Shown here one piece after another: positions 8,246-16,614 of a stretch of DNA of 64,000 nt. Below the pieces are notes generated by a model, which was not told the origin of the DNA, searched no databases, and saw nothing but the letters and a program-made list of their open reading frames with translations. Position 1 is the first letter of the stretch, and every line of letters starts with the position of its first letter. The position numbers and the translations under genes are program-made. Source of the DNA: an uncultured Clostridium sp. (GTDB lineage Bacteria; Bacillota; Clostridia; Lachnospirales; Lachnospiraceae); the NCBI GenBank assembly GCA_900541315.1, contig UQJF01000001.1, positions 14,579 to 78,578 of the forward strand, written 5' to 3'.

Positions 8246-9268
8246 ATGAAGATCATCGTAACCGGCGGTGCCGGATTTATCGGAAGCAACTTTGTACACC
8301 ATATGGTAAATAAATATCCAGATTATGAGATCATCAACCTGGATCTGCTGACCTATGCAGGAAATCTGGAAAACTTAAAGCTGGTAGAGGACAAGCCAAA
8401 CTACCGCTTTGTAAAAGGCGATATCGCTGACAGAAAGTTCATCTTTGACTTATTTGAAAAAGAAAAACCAGACGTAGTAGTAAACTTTGCTGCAGAAAGC
8501 CATGTAGACCGTTCTATCACCGATCCAGAGGCATTTGTACGCACCAATGTAATGGGAACCACAACTTTACTGGATGCATGCCGTACCTATGGCATTAAGC
8601 GTTATCATCAGGTATCTACGGATGAGGTTTACGGAGACCTGCCATTAGACCGTCCGGACCTGTTCTTTACAGAAACAACACCACTGCACACATCCAGCCC
8701 ATATTCTTCATCCAAGGCAAGTGCAGACCTGTTTGTGCTGGCATACCACAGAACTTACGGAATGCCTGTAACAGTATCCCGCTGCTCCAATAACTACGGC
8801 CCATATCACTTCCCGGAGAAGCTGATCCCGCTGATCATCAGCCGTGCTTTAGCAGATGAAGAGCTTCCTGTATACGGAACCGGTGAAAATGTACGTGACT
8901 GGCTTCATGTATCCGATCACTGCGAGGCTATCGATCTGATCATCCACAAGGGCCGCGTTGGTGAAGTTTACAATATTGGCGGACACAACGAGAGAACCAA
9001 TCTGGAAGTTGTAAAGACCATCTTAAAGGCATTAAATAAGCCGGAAAGCCTGATCAAGTTTGTAACAGACCGTCCGGGACATGACCGTCGTTATGCTATC
9101 GATCCAACTAAGATCGAGACAGAATTAGGCTGGAAGCCAAAATATAACTTTGATACGGGAATTCAGCAGACCATCCAGTGGTATCTGGATAACCAGGAAT
9201 GGTGGAAAAACATTTTAAGCGGTGAGTACAGTAATTACTTCGATAAAATGTACGGAAACCGTCTGTAA
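8246..9268 (+). CDS. rfbB: dTDP-glucose 4,6-dehydratase
   Basis: A short-chain dehydrogenase/reductase enzyme that turns dTDP-glucose into dTDP-4-keto-6-deoxyglucose using bound NAD. GGAGFIGSNF near residue 7 is the NAD fold motif. The catalytic YSSSK motif and the STDEVYGDL segment of the active site are present. Length 340 residues is typical. The gene has an AGGAGGAAA site and follows rfbA after a 79-nt gap that holds a GC-rich hairpin near 8181-8202. Confidence 0.96.
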   Translation: MKIIVTGGAGFIGSNFVHHMVNKYPDYEIINLDLLTYAGNLENLKLVEDKPNYRFVKGDIADRKFIFDLFEKEKPDVVVNFAAESHVDRSITDPEAFVRTNVMGTTTLLDACRTYGIKRYHQVSTDEVYGDLPLDRPDLFFTETTPLHTSSPYSSSKASADLFVLAYHRTYGMPVTVSRCSNNYGPYHFPEKLIPLIISRALADEELPVYGTGENVRDWLHVSDHCEAIDLIIHKGRVGEVYNIGGHNERTNLEVVKTILKALNKPESLIKFVTDRPGHDRRYAIDPTKIETELGWKPKYNFDTGIQQTIQWYLDNQEWWKNILSGEYSNYFDKMYGNRL

Positions 9269-9293
9269 GTAAACCATAAGCAAAAAGTAACTG

Positions 9294-9319
9294 TGGCTGA
9301 CGGAAATTTCCGCCAGCCA
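9294..9319. other. Intercistronic palindrome
   Basis: TGGCTG and CAGCCA flank CGGAAATTTCCG, giving a nearly perfect 26-nt hairpin between rfbB and rfbD. There is no T tract, so an RNA processing or stability role is more likely than termination. The core resembles the middle of family 1 repeats (GTGGC, then TTTTCCGCCAG), but the match is short. Confidence 0.5.
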
Positions 9320-9405
9320 TTGACATGTATGATGAGGATTGCAGATGTATATTATGCAGTGCGGTCTGATATCAGAAAGCAAGAACAAAAAGTGAGGGAT
9401 CATTT

Positions 9406-10266
9406 ATGAGAGTTCTGGTAACAGGTGTAAAAGGACAGCTTGGACATGATGTAATGGACGAACTGGCAGCAAAGGGCATCGAAGGGATTGGCGTAGATGT
9501 AGAGGAAATGGACATTACAGATGCTGCAGCCTGCGAAAAAGTAATTACAGAGGCAAAACCGGATGCAGTGATCCACTGTGCAGCATATACTGCAGTAGAT
9601 GCTGCAGAAGACAACGTGGAACTGTGCCGTAAGGTAAACTCAGAAGGAACAAGAAACATTGCCAAAGTGTGCAAGTCCTTAGACATAAAAATGATGTACA
9701 TCAGTACAGACTATGTATTTAACGGCGAAGGACAGCGTCCATGGGAGCCGGATGACCACAGAGAGCCATTAAATGTATATGGACTGACTAAATATGAAGG
9801 TGAGATCGCAGTAGAACAGAACCTGGATAAGTACTTTATTGTCCGCATTGCTTGGGTATTTGGTATAAACGGAAAGAACTTTATTAAGACTATGCTCCGC
9901 TTAGGCAAAGAAAGAGGTGCTGTCAGCGTTGTAAATGACCAGATCGGTTCTCCAACTTATACCTATGATCTGTCTAAGCTGTTAGTTGCCATGATCCAGA
10001 CGGATAAATATGGCAGATATCATGCAACCAACGAAGGACTCTGCAGCTGGTATGACTTTGCCTGCGAGATCTTCCGTCAGGCTGGTATGGATGAAGTAAA
10101 GGTAACACCGGTAGATTCATCAGCATTTCCGGTTAAAGCAAAACGTCCGTCCAACAGCCGCTTAAACAAAGAAAAACTGACAGAAAAGGGATTTGAGAGA
10201 CTTCCTGCATGGCAGGACGCTTTAGGACGTTATTTGAAGGAATTAAAAGGACAGGAAGGACTGTAA
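9406..10266 (+). CDS. rfbD: dTDP-4-dehydrorhamnose reductase
   Basis: The last enzyme of dTDP-L-rhamnose synthesis, reducing the 4-keto group with NAD(P)H. The N-terminal VTGVKGQLGHDV motif is the cofactor site. ISTDYVFNGEG and the catalytic YGLTKYEGE (YxxxK) follow, and GSPTYTYDLSK closes the family pattern. Length 286 residues is normal. The stop at 10266 is only 3 nt from the next start, so the two genes are probably coupled. Confidence 0.95.
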   Translation: MRVLVTGVKGQLGHDVMDELAAKGIEGIGVDVEEMDITDAAACEKVITEAKPDAVIHCAAYTAVDAAEDNVELCRKVNSEGTRNIAKVCKSLDIKMMYISTDYVFNGEGQRPWEPDDHREPLNVYGLTKYEGEIAVEQNLDKYFIVRIAWVFGINGKNFIKTMLRLGKERGAVSVVNDQIGSPTYTYDLSKLLVAMIQTDKYGRYHATNEGLCSWYDFACEIFRQAGMDEVKVTPVDSSAFPVKAKRPSNSRLNKEKLTEKGFERLPAWQDALGRYLKELKGQEGL

Positions 10267-10269
10267 AAA

Positions 10270-11622
10270 ATGGGAAAATATTTTGGAACAGACGGCTTTC
10301 GCGGAGAGGCAAATGTAAACCTGACTGTTGAGCATGCTTTTAAAGTAGGACGTTTCTTAGGCTGGTATTATGGACAGAAAAATCCGGCTGAAAGATGTCG
10401 TATTGTTATTGGAAAAGATACCAGACGAAGCAGCTATATGTTTGAGTATTCACTGGTAGCAGGTCTGACTGCTTCTGGTGCAGATGTATTTCTGCTTCAT
10501 GTAACCACCACACCAAGCGTATCTTATGTAGTGCGTACAGAAGGCTTTAACTGCGGTATCATGATTTCCGCAAGCCATAATCCATATTACGATAATGGTA
10601 TTAAGGTTATTAATGAAAAAGGCGAAAAGCTGGAAGAATCTGTGATCACAGAGATCGAGAAATACTTAGATGGTGAAATAGAGGAGATCCCTTTTGCCAA
10701 GAAAGATAAGATCGGCCGTACCGTAGATTTTGCAGCAGGCAGAAACCGTTATATTGGCTATCTGATCTCCATTGCCACCCGTTCCTTCAAGAACATGAAA
10801 GTGGCTTTGGACTGTGCAAACGGAAGTGCTTCTGCTATTGCCAAAAATGTATTTGATGCTCTGGGCGCCCAGACCCATGTGATCAATAATGAACCAAATG
10901 GCTTAAATATCAATACAGACTGCGGTTCCACCCACATTGAGCATTTACAGAAGTTTGTAGTAGAGGAAGGCTGTGATGTAGGTTTTGCTTACGACGGGGA
11001 TGCAGACCGTTGTATTGCTGTAGATGAAAAGGGAAATATAGTAGACGGCGATGGTATTATGTATATCTGCGGTAAATACATGAAGGAGCAGGGAAGCCTG
11101 TTCCACAATACAGTTGTTACTACGGTCATGTCAAATTTCGGCCTGTACAAAGCATTTGACCGTGAAGGCATTTCCTATGAAAAGACTGCAGTAGGCGATA
11201 AATATGTTTATGAAAATATGGCAGCTACCGGCAACTGCTTAGGCGGTGAACAGTCCGGCCATATTATTTTCAGTAAGCATGCAACCACCGGTGACGGCAT
11301 CCTTACTTCCCTGAAGGTAATGGAAGTTATCTTAGAGAAGAAGCAGACACTTGCAAAGCTGGCATCTGAGTATGAAGTTTATCCACAGGTTCTTAAGAAC
11401 GTAAAGGTAAAAGACAAAAAAGCAGCCCAGGATGATGAAAAAGTCCAGGCAGAAGTTAAAAAAGTAACAGAAAGCCTGGGAAGCGATGGACGGATCTTAC
11501 TCCGCCAGTCTGGTACAGAACCTGTTGTACGCGTTATGGTCGAAGCCTCTGATCTTGAAACCTGCGAAAAATATGTTGACCAGGTAATTAAAGTTATGGA
11601 AGAACAGGGACACTGCTTATAA
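10270..11622 (+). CDS. glmM: Phosphoglucosamine mutase-type phosphohexomutase
   Basis: An alpha-D-phosphohexomutase. The N-terminus KYFGTDGFRGEAN and the phosphoserine loop ISASHNPYYDNGIK (Ser102) match GlmM, as do NTDCGSTHIE and the metal loop DGDADR. The C-terminal phosphate-binding loop RQSGTEPVVRVMVE is intact. GlmM interconverts glucosamine 6- and 1-phosphate for peptidoglycan precursors. Its position 3 nt behind rfbD makes a second reading possible: supply of glucose 1-phosphate for RfbA. The GlmM-type loop favours glucosamine, but substrate range in this superfamily overlaps. Length 450 residues is normal. Confidence 0.85.
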   Translation: MGKYFGTDGFRGEANVNLTVEHAFKVGRFLGWYYGQKNPAERCRIVIGKDTRRSSYMFEYSLVAGLTASGADVFLLHVTTTPSVSYVVRTEGFNCGIMISASHNPYYDNGIKVINEKGEKLEESVITEIEKYLDGEIEEIPFAKKDKIGRTVDFAAGRNRYIGYLISIATRSFKNMKVALDCANGSASAIAKNVFDALGAQTHVINNEPNGLNINTDCGSTHIEHLQKFVVEEGCDVGFAYDGDADRCIAVDEKGNIVDGDGIMYICGKYMKEQGSLFHNTVVTTVMSNFGLYKAFDREGISYEKTAVGDKYVYENMAATGNCLGGEQSGHIIFSKHATTGDGILTSLKVMEVILEKKQTLAKLASEYEVYPQVLKNVKVKDKKAAQDDEKVQAEVKKVTESLGSDGRILLRQSGTEPVVRVMVEASDLETCEKYVDQVIKVMEEQGHCL

Positions 11623-11701
11623 GGTAAGCTGATACGTCTGAAAAAGCTGGCTTGGAATATTAACCATAACCAGAACGAATAATAAAATGAAATCTCATTG
11701 C

Positions 11702-11730
11702 TTGTAAGAATAAATAGTATATGGTATACT
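11702..11730 (+). promoter_or_regulatory. Promoter of the leuA leader
   Basis: TTGTAA at 11702-11707, a 17-nt spacer and TATACT at 11725-11730. Transcripts would start near 11737, only about 35 nt before a strong terminator, which suggests an attenuated leader or a short RNA. Confidence 0.55.
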
Positions 11731-11771
11731 GTAGCATATACTTTTATTGTATGTTGCAGCAATGAGGCTGG

Positions 11772-11806
11772 ATGCTCCGGAGACAAAGCTGCTCCGGAGC
11801 ATTTTT
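11772..11806 (+). terminator. Strong terminator or attenuator ahead of leuA
   Basis: ATGCTCCGGAG and CTCCGGAGCAT form a perfect 11-bp stem with a 9-nt loop, followed by five T. It could end the glmM operon or attenuate transcription started at 11737. A 16-codon frame (11762-11812) with CTG CTC leucine codons inside the right arm overlaps it. Confidence 0.8.
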
Positions 11807-11842
11807 ATGTAATAGGAAATTCTTTGAAATTTCCTATTACAT
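11807..11842. other. Perfect 15-bp hairpin in the leuA leader
   Basis: ATGTAATAGGAAATT pairs fully with AATTTCCTATTACAT across a 6-nt loop. It begins immediately after the T tract of the preceding terminator. No T run follows on the plus strand. Confidence 0.7.
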
Positions 11843-12196
11843 AAAAAGACACTAACGTGCCAATGATGCGCACTCGCGCGAAGAAGAAACATGTCGCAAG
11901 CGACCGCGCTCGGCGCGAGAATGTGCCAAGGCACATTCTATATTGGTAAAGTGCCATTCTGCATATGATTTTATGAGAAAAGGAATGATGAAACGTGGGG
12001 CTGAATCAGTAAAAGTACTGCTGTTTATCGTCTGCCGTTACGGTGTGATCGAGCGACTGCCCGGAAGGGCTTGGAATTTAAAGGAAATACAAAGCAGATC
12101 CGTTGAAATGCCGGTTACAGCAATAAATAGAATTGCGAGAGTGCAAAGCATGTAACAGAAAAAGACAGAGATAAACACAAGGAGGAAATAGTTATT
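11843..12196. other. Structured non-coding region upstream of leuA
   Basis: About 350 nt with no convincing gene. It is GC-rich around 11860-11920, with CTCGCGCG and CGGCGCGAG arms, and has a perfect hairpin at 11919-11938 (GAATGTGCC, AA, GGCACATTC). A 70-codon frame at 11943-12155 has no ribosome site or family resemblance. No T-box sequence (AGGGTGGNACCGCG) was found. The leuA ribosome site AAGGAGGAAA closes the region. Confidence 0.5.
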
Positions 12197-13864
12197 ATGT
12201 TAAATTATGCGAGATATAAAAGAGTACCTGTAGTCCATTTCCCGGAGCGTACCTGGCCGGATAAAGAGATTGAAAAGGCTCCTGTATGGTGCAGCGTTGA
12301 CCTGCGTGATGGAAACCAGGCACTGGTAGAACCAATGGTAGTAGAAGAAAAGGTAGAAATGTTCAACCTTTTAGTAAAGCTGGGCTTTAAGGAGATAGAG
12401 GTTGGCTTCCCTGCAGCATCCCAGATCGAATACGATTTTCTTCGCACCCTGGTTGACCGCAAGCTGATCCCGGATGATGTAGAAGTTCAGGTATTAGTAC
12501 AGTGCCGTGAGCATCTGATCAAGAGGACTTTTGAGGCATTAAAGGGTATTAAAAAGGCTGTCGTACATATTTACAATTCCACATCTACTCTTCAGAGAGA
12601 TGTTGTTTTCCACAAAGATATGGACGAGATCAAAGATATCGCTATTGTAGGTACCAAGATGGTACAGAGATATGCAGCAGAATGTGATACGCAGATCCGT
12701 CTTGAGTATTCTCCGGAGAGTTTTACCGGCACAGAGCTGGATTTTGCCCTTGATATCTGTACTGCTGTTCAGGAGACCTGGGGAGCTACCAAGGAGAACC
12801 CGATCATCATCAACCTTCCATCTACTGTTGAGATGAATACTCCAAATGTATATGCAGACCAGATCGAATGGATGCACACACACTTTAAGAACAGGGAAAG
12901 CATTATCTTAAGCGTACATCCGCACAATGACAGAGGAGAAGGCGTTGCAGCTACCGAATTAGCACTTCTTGCAGGTGCTGACCGTGTAGAGGGAACTCTG
13001 TTTGGAAATGGCGAGCGTACTGGCAATGTAGATATACTGACCGTTGCTTACAACATGTTCTCCCAGGGTATCAACCCGGAATTAAATATTGAAAATGTGC
13101 GTGAGATCGCAGAGGTTTATGAACGCTGTACTAAAATGCAGATCCCGCCAAGACATCCATATGCAGGCAAGCTGGTATTTACCGCATTCTCCGGTTCCCA
13201 TCAGGATGCCATCAACAAAGGTATGCAGGCTCTCCACGAAAGAAACAGCCAGTACTGGGAAGTTCCGTATCTGCCTATCGACCCAAGCGATATCGGAAGA
13301 GAGTACGAGCCGATCGTCCGTATCAACAGCCAGTCCGGAAAGGGCGGCGTAGCCTTTGTTATGGATACTTTCTACGGCTTCAAGCTTCCGAAGGGCATGC
13401 ACAAGGAGTTTGCCGATGTGATCCAGGCTATTTCCGAGAAGCAGGGTGAGGTTGCTCCGGAGCAGATCATGGAGGAGTTTAAGAAGGATTATCTGGACCG
13501 CAAAGAACCAATGCATTTCCGCAAGTGCCGCATTACCGATACAGAGACTGCAGATGGCGAGTTTGCAACACTTGTTAAGCTTACTTATACTGACCATGGC
13601 ATTGAGAAGCATTTCGATGGCATTGGAAATGGACCGATTGATGCTGTCCAGAGAGGCTTAGAAGAGGCACTGGGCATCCAGATCAAGGTATTAGACTACA
13701 CCGAACATGCACTTGCATCTGGTTCTGGCGCACAGGCTGCTTCCTATATCCACTTAGTAGACCAGACCACCGGAAAAGCAACCTATGGCGTAGGCATCAG
13801 TTCCAATATTACCAGAGCATCTATCCGTGGTATTTTCAGTGCAGTAAACAGACTGTTCTATTAA
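12197..13864 (+). CDS. leuA: 2-isopropylmalate synthase (long type)
   Basis: It condenses acetyl-CoA with 2-ketoisovalerate in the first committed step of leucine synthesis. The N-terminal DLRDGNQAL motif and the SVHPHNDRGEG metal/catalytic segment mark the DRE-TIM metallolyase family. The start MLNYARYKRVPVV and the 555-residue length match the long LeuA type known from actinobacteria, fungi and many Clostridia. The C-terminal LeuA allosteric domain (about 430-555) normally gives leucine feedback inhibition. No leuB, leuC or leuD is beside it. The long structured leader suggests control at the RNA level. Confidence 0.94.
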   Translation: MLNYARYKRVPVVHFPERTWPDKEIEKAPVWCSVDLRDGNQALVEPMVVEEKVEMFNLLVKLGFKEIEVGFPAASQIEYDFLRTLVDRKLIPDDVEVQVLVQCREHLIKRTFEALKGIKKAVVHIYNSTSTLQRDVVFHKDMDEIKDIAIVGTKMVQRYAAECDTQIRLEYSPESFTGTELDFALDICTAVQETWGATKENPIIINLPSTVEMNTPNVYADQIEWMHTHFKNRESIILSVHPHNDRGEGVAATELALLAGADRVEGTLFGNGERTGNVDILTVAYNMFSQGINPELNIENVREIAEVYERCTKMQIPPRHPYAGKLVFTAFSGSHQDAINKGMQALHERNSQYWEVPYLPIDPSDIGREYEPIVRINSQSGKGGVAFVMDTFYGFKLPKGMHKEFADVIQAISEKQGEVAPEQIMEEFKKDYLDRKEPMHFRKCRITDTETADGEFATLVKLTYTDHGIEKHFDGIGNGPIDAVQRGLEEALGIQIKVLDYTEHALASGSGAQAASYIHLVDQTTGKATYGVGISSNITRASIRGIFSAVNRLFY

Positions 13865-13870
13865 TAAAAC

Positions 13871-13942
13871 TTTCATGCCGGGACCGGCATGAAATAAAAG
13901 TAAAGATCAAAAGCGCATTGTCTTTTATGGCAATGCGTTTTT
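13871..13942 (+). terminator. Hairpin pair ending the leuA transcript
   Basis: A perfect 11-bp hairpin (13871-13894, arms TTTCATGCCGG and CCGGCATGAAA) is followed by CGCATTG/CAATGCG (13914-13937) with a TTTTT tail. The second is the likely terminator. Confidence 0.8.
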
Positions 13943-13986
13943 CTGTTATGGAAGTGCTGTCAGGCAGATATAGGTTTGCTCCTTCA

Positions 13987-14015
13987 TTGACTTAGGCTGT
14001 GGTCAATGTTACAAT
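13987..14015 (+). promoter_or_regulatory. Promoter of bioY
   Basis: TTGACT at 13987-13992, exactly 17 nt, then TACAAT at 14010-14015. An ATTGAC/GTCAAT inverted pair with a 10-nt spacer overlaps the -35 box and could be an operator. The expected start near 14022 puts the family 1 palindrome at the very 5' end of the transcript. Confidence 0.75.
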
Positions 14016-14031
14016 GTTTCAAGACATTTAT

Positions 14032-14183
14032 ATGTCCTCTCGGAGTCTTTCCTGTATTTGTCTTTGTGGCCGATTTTCCGCCAGTCGCACTCGGATTTCA
14101 TCACCGTACGCCACAGAAATTTGGGTACAACTGACAAAAAATCTTCTCATAAAATCAGGTACAGAAAGATTCCGAGAGAACAT
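14032..14183 (+). repeat. Family 1 palindromic repeat, long form (copy 2)
   Basis: The left end ATGTCCTCTCGGAGTCTTT and right end AAAGATTCCGAGAGAACAT are inverted copies of each other. The interior TGTCTTTGTGGCCGATTTTC matches copy 7. This copy carries about 70 extra bases in the middle. It fills the 5' leader of bioY and ends 27 nt before the start codon. Confidence 0.8.
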
Positions 14184-14209
14184 TTATAGATCACGGAGGA
14201 AAAATATTC

Positions 14210-14803
14210 ATGCATGAATTAAAAGTGGCCCGTGTCCAGGCGCTTACTACAAGGGAAATGGCTCAGATCGGCCTGTTCACTGCACTTATTGCAGCGGGGG
14301 CTTATATTAAGGTCAATATACCGGTTCAGCCGTTTCCCATGCATTTTACTATGCAGTTTTTATTTGTTCTTTTAGCTGGATTTTTACTTGGGGCGAAAAA
14401 AGGCGCTATTTGTGTAGGAATCTACCTGGCAGTAGGACTTTCCGGTATTCCGGTATTTGCAGCAGGCGGCGGTCCGGCATATTTGATCCGTCCAACCTTT
14501 GGTTTTTTGCTGGGGTTTGTATTTGCAGCATGGATCACAGGAAAATTATCCTCTCTTCGTCTGGGAGCAGGTACTGCCTGGAATCTGTTCAGTGCCTTCT
14601 GGGGAATGATGGCTTACTATGTTTCCGGAATGGTGTATTTTTACGTGATCAGTAATTTCGTGATCCACATGCCGGTTTCATGGAAACTGGTGGTGATCAA
14701 CTGCTTTCTGATCACAGTTATGGAAGATTTTCTTCTCTGCGTTATGGCGGCATTTTTAGCAAAGAGGATCAGGGCACTGGCGGGAGATATGTTCCGTAAG
14801 TAG
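14210..14803 (+). CDS. bioY: Biotin transporter BioY (ECF S component)
   Basis: An integral membrane protein of 197 residues with about six helices. It has the BioY motifs IGLFTALIAAGAYIKVNIP near the start, PFPMHFTMQFLFVLLAG, and a GGGPAYLIRPTFGFLLGF segment that forms the biotin site. BioY binds biotin and works with the shared ECF module (EcfA, EcfA' and EcfT), which is not present here. The ribosome site ACGGAGGA lies 9 nt before the start. It has its own promoter and a family 1 leader. The last residues (RIRALAGDMFRK) are cytoplasmic and basic. Confidence 0.93.
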   Translation: MHELKVARVQALTTREMAQIGLFTALIAAGAYIKVNIPVQPFPMHFTMQFLFVLLAGFLLGAKKGAICVGIYLAVGLSGIPVFAAGGGPAYLIRPTFGFLLGFVFAAWITGKLSSLRLGAGTAWNLFSAFWGMMAYYVSGMVYFYVISNFVIHMPVSWKLVVINCFLITVMEDFLLCVMAAFLAKRIRALAGDMFRK

Positions 14804-14820
14804 TTGATCAGATGAACAAC

Positions 14821-14836
14821 GATTCCGGGAGAACAT
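14821..14836 (+). repeat. Family 1 repeat, end remnant (copy 3)
   Basis: GATTCCGGGAGAACAT equals the right end of copy 7. It lies in the short gap between bioY and the HAD gene, 26 nt before the GTG start of the latter. Confidence 0.7.
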
Positions 14837-14862
14837 CCTTGGAAATATGGAGGTTAAACAGC

Positions 14863-15681
14863 GTGAAGAAATATAAAATAATCTTTAGTGATATTGATGG
14901 AACTCTTTTAAATGATGAAAACCAGGTTCCGAAAGAAACTGTAGAAGAACTGCAAAGTCTGGACAAAAGAGGAATTCCTTTTGTGCTGGTATCAGCCCGT
15001 ATGCCGGAAGGAATGCGTCCGATCCGGGAAGAACTGGGCATTCATGCACCTATGGTGTGCTACAGTGGCGGACTGGTATTGGGACCGGATAATGAGGAAA
15101 TCTACAGCTGTCTGATGGATCTTGATCTGGCCTGTGAGATCAAAAAACTGGTTGAAAAAGAATTTCCCCAGGTCGTCTGCGGCACATACGGCGGGGAACA
15201 CTGGGTAGTAGATGATGGGTCTGATCCTTGGGTACTCCGGGAACAGGAGATTACCCATCTGGTACCTGAAACAGGCGATATAAGGGAAATATTTGGGAAA
15301 ACCGGAGGTATCCATAAGTTTCTTTTTATGGGAGAACAGAAGTCAGTCATCCAGACAGAAAAGCGGTTGAAAGAGCTTTATCCAGAACTTTCTATAGCAA
15401 GATCTAAACCGGTCTATCTGGAAGTGATGAACGGAAACGTGTGCAAATCAGCCGGGGTGAAGATCGTATGTGGGAAATACAACATATCATTAGAACAGGC
15501 AATGTCTTTTGGGGACGGACAAAATGATCTGGATATGTTAAATGCAGTAGGGGCAGGTTTTGCCATGGCAAATGCACCGGAAGAGGTGAAGCTGGCGGCA
15601 CCGTTTGTGACTCCTGCAGATAACCAGCATCAGGGTCTGCTGGCTGTAGTGAGGAAATATTTTGCCACTAACATCTATTGA
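14863..15681 (+). CDS. Cof-type HAD phosphatase
   Basis: A cytoplasmic haloacid dehalogenase-fold phosphatase of the Cof/IIB subgroup. The nucleophile motif FSDIDGTLLNDENQ is at the start, the motif II region FVLVSARM follows, and the C-terminal metal motif FGDGQNDLDML is intact. Such enzymes dephosphorylate sugar phosphates or pyridoxal phosphate; the substrate here is unknown. The GTG at 14863 is chosen because ATGGAGG lies 9 nt upstream; an ATG at 14812 would add 17 residues translated from the repeat. Length 272 residues. The stop overlaps the next start by 4 nt. Confidence 0.88.
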   Translation: MKKYKIIFSDIDGTLLNDENQVPKETVEELQSLDKRGIPFVLVSARMPEGMRPIREELGIHAPMVCYSGGLVLGPDNEEIYSCLMDLDLACEIKKLVEKEFPQVVCGTYGGEHWVVDDGSDPWVLREQEITHLVPETGDIREIFGKTGGIHKFLFMGEQKSVIQTEKRLKELYPELSIARSKPVYLEVMNGNVCKSAGVKIVCGKYNISLEQAMSFGDGQNDLDMLNAVGAGFAMANAPEEVKLAAPFVTPADNQHQGLLAVVRKYFATNIY

Positions 15682-16490
15682 ATATGCACATGAGGGAAAG
15701 TGCTTTGGCAGATACAGGAAGAAACTTTGGCTTAAGCGGTGCAGCACTTAAATGGATCGCTATGATTACCATGCTCATTGATCATATTGGGGCAGTGGTG
15801 ATGGAATATGGTCTCTATTACCAGGGCGGGGCAGAGACTTTTCGCAAACTTCTGGACAGTGGCAATGGACAGTGGCTGTATACCTTTCAGCGCCTGACGC
15901 GTATGGTCGGACGGCCATCCTTTTTACTGTACAGCTTCCTTCTGGTAGAAGGATTTTTTCATACAAGAAGCAGAAAACGCTATACATTTCAGATGCTTTT
16001 ATTTGCCCTGATATCAGAAATCCCTTTTGATCTGGCTGCAAGCAATTGCTGGTTTTATCTGGGTTATCAGAATGTTTTTTTTGAGTTTCTCATAGGGCTT
16101 ACTGTTTTGTGGGGCATGGAACAGGCCGTGATTTTGGGAAAAACACCGCTGACAGTGGAGGCAGGAAAGATATTTGTGGTAGTCTTAGGCTGTATGGTAG
16201 CGGTATTTATACAGGCCGATTATGATTATATAGGGATCATTATCATTGCAGCCTTTTACGAATTTCACGCAAGCAGAGCAGGGCGCAGCTTGTCGGCAGC
16301 TGTACTGGGCGGGTTGGAAACACTGGATTTAAACTTCGGTATAGGGGCACTGGCAGCAATACCTATCTGGTTTTATAATGGAAAACGTGGAAATCAGAGG
16401 TTTAAATACCTGTTTTACTGGTTTTATCCAGTGCATCTAATGATACTGGTGGTGGTTAGAAGCGTTACTTTGGGTATAGTTCCCACATAA
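15678..16490 (+). CDS. TraX-family membrane protein (acyltransferase-like)
   Basis: A 270-residue integral membrane protein. The opening LSGAALKWIAMITMLIDHIG is the mark of the TraX family (named for F-pilin N-acetylation), which is widespread in Firmicutes without conjugation genes. Several further helices follow, and the end FYWFYPVHLMILVVV is the family's conserved C-terminal helix. No conjugation gene is near, so acetylation of a surface polymer or lipid is more likely than pilin; the true substrate is unknown. The ATGA overlap with the phosphatase gene indicates co-translation. Confidence 0.85.
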   Translation: MNMHMRESALADTGRNFGLSGAALKWIAMITMLIDHIGAVVMEYGLYYQGGAETFRKLLDSGNGQWLYTFQRLTRMVGRPSFLLYSFLLVEGFFHTRSRKRYTFQMLLFALISEIPFDLAASNCWFYLGYQNVFFEFLIGLTVLWGMEQAVILGKTPLTVEAGKIFVVVLGCMVAVFIQADYDYIGIIIIAAFYEFHASRAGRSLSAAVLGGLETLDLNFGIGALAAIPIWFYNGKRGNQRFKYLFYWFYPVHLMILVVVRSVTLGIVPT

Positions 16491-16614
16491 GACATTTTTA
16501 TAAAGGTCTGTACACAGGAGAGAAATCTGTTGATTGTGTGCAGACTATTTTTTTGGTACAATAGAACAAGATATTTGCTTTTTGAGACTTATGAATGAAA
16601 AGGAGCGGCATAAA

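Noticed and set aside
11943-12155. 70-codon gene upstream of leuA
   Set aside because: It has no ribosome site, no hydrophobic or family pattern, and lies in structured leader sequence.
11640-12196. T-box riboswitch before leuA
   Set aside because: The long leader and amino-acid gene suggested it, but the AGGGTGGNACCGCG sequence and an antiterminator partner were not found.
15678-16490. Conjugation gene (TraX as pilin acetylase)
   Set aside because: TraX-like proteins are common outside conjugation systems and no other transfer gene is present.
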